Source of the DNA: Clostridiales bacterium
GTDB taxonomy: Bacteria; Bacillota; Clostridia; Caldicoprobacterales; DTU083
Reading direction: 5' to 3'
DNA: 6,886 nucleotides
Assembly (NCBI GenBank): GCA_012512335.1
Contig: JAAZEK010000340.1
Coordinates: 1 to 6,886 of the forward strand
The position numbers and the translations under genes are program-made. Positions 6,490 to 6,886 of this stretch are shown piece by piece (positions within the stretch are counted from its first letter, which is position 1; each line of letters begins with the position of its first letter). The notes beneath the pieces were generated by a model, which was given only the letters and a program-made list of their open reading frames with translations, did not search any database and was not told where the DNA came from.

Positions 6490-6886
6490 TTCAAGGTAAA
6501 GTGATAAAGTACGGACATAATGTAGACACAGACGTCATAATTCCAGCTAGATATCTTAATACCAGTGATCCTGAGGAACTGGCAAAGCATTGTATGGAGG
6601 ACTTGGACAAAACCTTTGTTGAGCGAGTTGAGAAAGGTGATGTTATGGTAGCTGGGCGAAATTTTGGTAGTGGTTCTTCTCGAGAACATGCTCCTATTGC
6701 CTTGAAGGCCTCTGGTATCAGCTGTGTTATAGCAGAAACCTTTGCTCGAATTTTCTATAGAAATTCTATTAATATAGGGCTTCCTATACTGGAATGCCCA
6801 CCCGCTGCACAGGATATCTCTGAAGGGGATCAGGTTGAGGTGGATGTAAATACAGGTGTTATTACGAACTTAACACGTGGAAAAAC
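6486..6886 (+). CDS. leuD: 3-isopropylmalate dehydratase, small subunit (3' end beyond window)
   Basis: Swivel-domain partner of LeuC. The frame is open from ATG 6486 to the window edge, giving 133 residues of an expected 160-170. The protein starts MIQGKVIKYGHNVDTDVIIP, followed by ARYLN (21-25) in the loop that shapes substrate choice in this family. GRNFGSGSSREHAP (57-70) is the aconitase small-subunit signature with the substrate-binding Ser/Arg, and ETFARIFYRNSINIGLP follows. The short type matches the short LeuC. ATG 6486 overlaps the leuC stop (ATGA, 6486-6489), and AGAGGAGG (6471-6478) sits 7 nt before the start inside leuC, so the two subunits are probably translationally coupled for balanced production. 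The stop codon and any leuB lie beyond the window. Confidence 0.96.
   Translation, partial: MIQGKVIKYGHNVDTDVIIPARYLNTSDPEELAKHCMEDLDKTFVERVEKGDVMVAGRNFGSGSSREHAPIALKASGISCVIAETFARIFYRNSINIGLPILECPPAAQDISEGDQVEVDVNTGVITNLTRGK

Overview
The window holds one co-directional operon for branched-chain amino acid biosynthesis on the + strand, headed by a leucine-type T-box leader. Base composition, strong GGAGG-type ribosome binding sites, the T-box and the gene order point to a low-to-mid GC Firmicute. A Clostridia or Peptococcaceae-like anaerobe is most likely, but that placement is inference from gene order and protein style and no marker gene is present.

Layout: (1) Positions 25-320 are an untranslated T-box leader with a foldable stem I, a CTC (Leu) specifier, a textbook antiterminator with a UGGUACC bulge, and a competing intrinsic terminator. 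(2) ilvN (360-896), the regulatory subunit of acetolactate synthase, comes directly after the leader with no ilvB between them. (3) ilvC (877-1872), ketol-acid reductoisomerase, overlaps ilvN by 20 nt. (4) leuA (1895-3445), 2-isopropylmalate synthase. (5) A 132-nt gap (3446-3577) carries a 69-nt imperfect inverted repeat of a type dispersed in many bacterial genomes. It also carries a strong Shine-Dalgarno followed by ATGs that open only tiny reading frames. (6) cimA (best start CTG 3578, end 5182), (R)-citramalate synthase. (7) leuC (5224-6489) and leuD (6486 to the window edge, partial), the two subunits of 3-isopropylmalate dehydratase, overlap by the ATGA motif.

How the genes work together: IlvN would tune a catalytic IlvB that is not in the window, and IlvC carries the acetohydroxyacids one step further for valine, leucine and isoleucine. 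LeuA takes 2-oxoisovalerate into the leucine branch. CimA makes citramalate from pyruvate and acetyl-CoA, which gives a threonine-independent route to 2-oxobutyrate and isoleucine. LeuCD (and LeuB, expected downstream) are shared by the leucine and citramalate branches, which explains why leuA and cimA sit together ahead of leuCD.

This is mostly a recognisable metabolic operon and I found no evidence of a wholly new system. The points worth a second look are the start region of cimA (no in-frame ATG), the mobile-like palindrome inside the operon, the T-box sitting in front of ilvN rather than ilvB, control of isoleucine precursor synthesis by a leucine codon, and a Tyr in place of the usual Arg in the IlvC cofactor loop.
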